DNA of 64,000 nucleotides, from the NCBI GenBank assembly GCA_029961685.1, contig JARWKL010000015.1:15498801-15562800 (forward strand), in the 5' to 3' direction. The DNA is from Aristolochia californica. Its lineage: Eukaryota; Streptophyta; Magnoliopsida; Piperales; Aristolochiaceae. Positions 63,101 through 64,000 of this stretch are shown here, in pieces. The first letter of the stretch is position 1. Each line of letters opens with the position of its first letter. Position numbers and translations under genes: made by a program. The notes beneath the pieces are model-generated. The model saw only the letters and a program-made list of their open reading frames with translations, was not told the origin of the DNA and made no database searches.

Positions 63101-64000
63101 ATTTTTATTTTGTTGCGATCTATTTGCCTTATATCTTTTTTTTTTACGAGAAAAATGGGAAACTGAAAACTCAAGTTTGGATCTGAAAAAAATTTGAACA
63201 TCCAAAATAGAATTGCACAAATGCTGAGAGAGATAATTCCAAAAAGTATCTGTGATTTTTAAGGGTAGGCAAAAAGTGGGATGTTTGGCTCTGGTAAATA
63301 TCCAACCACACGTTCACTTGAGAATTTAATTTTTTCTACTCCTTGAAATTTTTGGATCGTTAGGTCACTTGCATCCTCAACATGTTTCTGGCATGCATAT
63401 CCACCACTCTTAAAACATGTTTAGATTAGTTAGAAGTCTCTTTCCTATAAAATTCCACCAAGATATTTTTAGGGGGTTGTGCTAGTGGAATTTCCCAAAC
63501 ATGGATAACAAAACTTTGGAGTTCATTTTTAGTGGGTGAAATAATTTTCTTCACTTACTTTTATTATAGTTTTCAATTTTTTTTGCACACATGAACTCTA
63601 AACTTTTCATTTTGTAGCGATCTATTTGCCATATATCTTTTTTGTTTTCGAGAAAAATGGGAGAGTGAAAACCCAAGTTTGGATGTGAAAAAAAATTTGA
63701 ACATCCAAAATGGAAATGCACAAATGCGGAGAGAGATAATTCCAAACAGTTTCTGTGATTTTTTAGGATAGGCAAAAAGTGGGTTGTTTGGCTCTAGAAA
63801 ATATCCTACCACACGTTAACTTGAGGATTTAAATTTTTCTACTCCTTGAAATTTTTGGATCATTAGATCACTTGCCTCCTCAACATAATTAAGGCATGCA
63901 TATCCACCACACTTAAAAAATGTTAGGATCAGTTAGAATCTCTTTCCTATAAAATTTCACCGAGCTATTATTAGGGGGTTGTACTAGTGAAATTTCCCAA
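63100..64000 (+). repeat. Right edge of window: canonical monomers
   Basis: Ordinary units, with an ATCGTTAGGTCAC copy at 63,356. The array leaves the window in mid-monomer, so its right boundary is not seen. Confidence 0.85.

Larger units (their letters stand above)
1..64000 (+). repeat. Head-to-tail satellite array, monomer about 503 bp
   Basis: The whole window is one tandem repeat. Taking the ATG of the near-invariant stretch CAACATGTTTCTGGCATGC as anchor, successive copies lie at 128, 630, 1134, 1638, 2141, 2644, 3068, 3571, 4074, 4577, 5080, 5580, 6084, 6587, 7091, 7594 and 8098. The steps are 500-504 bp except for one 424-bp deleted unit, and the same spacing continues to the right end, giving about 127 monomers. 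Every copy read is in the same orientation. Base composition is strongly AT-rich, with recurring A- and T-tracts of 6-9 bases. Both window ends cut through a monomer, so the array is longer than seen here. There is no gene, and no stretch over 300 bases that is not satellite. A centromeric, pericentromeric or knob location is inferred from array size and homogeneity, not shown. Confidence 0.97.

Noticed and set aside
1..64000. CENP-B box
   Set aside because: No stretch matching the CENP-B box core was seen in the monomer.
1..64000. CRISPR-like array
   Set aside because: Repeat units are about 503 bp with no short repeat/spacer alternation. This is a satellite.
1..64000. Regular higher-order repeat over the whole window
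   Set aside because: Block offsets (1.0, 1.5, 5.0, 7.1, 13.5, 13.8 and 19.7 kb) do not share one period. Only local duplications and scattered blocks are supported.

Overview
The window is one uninterrupted tandem satellite array of AT-rich monomers about 503 bp long. All monomers run head to tail in the same orientation, and the array enters and leaves the window in mid-monomer. About 127 monomers fit in 64 kb. I find no convincing protein-coding gene, tRNA, rRNA, CRISPR array or intact transposon. The recurring 60-126 codon open frames on the minus strand are the same monomer stretch read over and over, and indels break it in most copies. Array size, monomer length and composition point to eukaryotic heterochromatin: centromeric, pericentromeric or a knob. 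The only foreign DNA is a 167-bp piece that reads as part of a retroviral-type aspartic protease, closest in feel to plant pararetroviruses or Ty3-type elements. This makes a plant most likely, but I do not recognise the satellite and do not name a species.

Layout. About 0.9-8.9 kb is dominated by a distinct subfamily and contains a fresh 1.5-kb three-monomer duplication (4.53-7.55 kb). From about 9 kb to the right end the more canonical form dominates, but it is a mosaic of marked monomer types reused at irregular distances. Multi-monomer blocks that can be matched by shared rare variants are: about 12.2-14.5 with 17.8-19.45 kb; 21.6-24.7 with 35.5-38.5 kb; 28.1-31.0 with 47.75-50.7 and 52.75-54.75 kb; 46.9-47.65 with 60.4-61.1 kb; 54.75-56.0 with 61.9-63.1 kb. 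Short local duplications include a 1.0-kb repeat at 41-42.5 kb, a 1.0-kb repeat at 45-46.6 kb, a 1.49-kb repeat at 57-60 kb, and a 164-bp duplication inside one monomer at 55.1-55.4 kb.

Most worth a second look is the monomer near 56.4-57.0 kb. It has lost about 157 bp, gained the 167-bp protease-like fragment roughly 105 bp downstream, and keeps almost normal spacing to its neighbours. The fragment sits in the spacer of a 9-bp inverted repeat that recurs in most monomers, right at the edge of the 1.49-kb duplication. All similarities were judged by eye; no alignment or database search was run.
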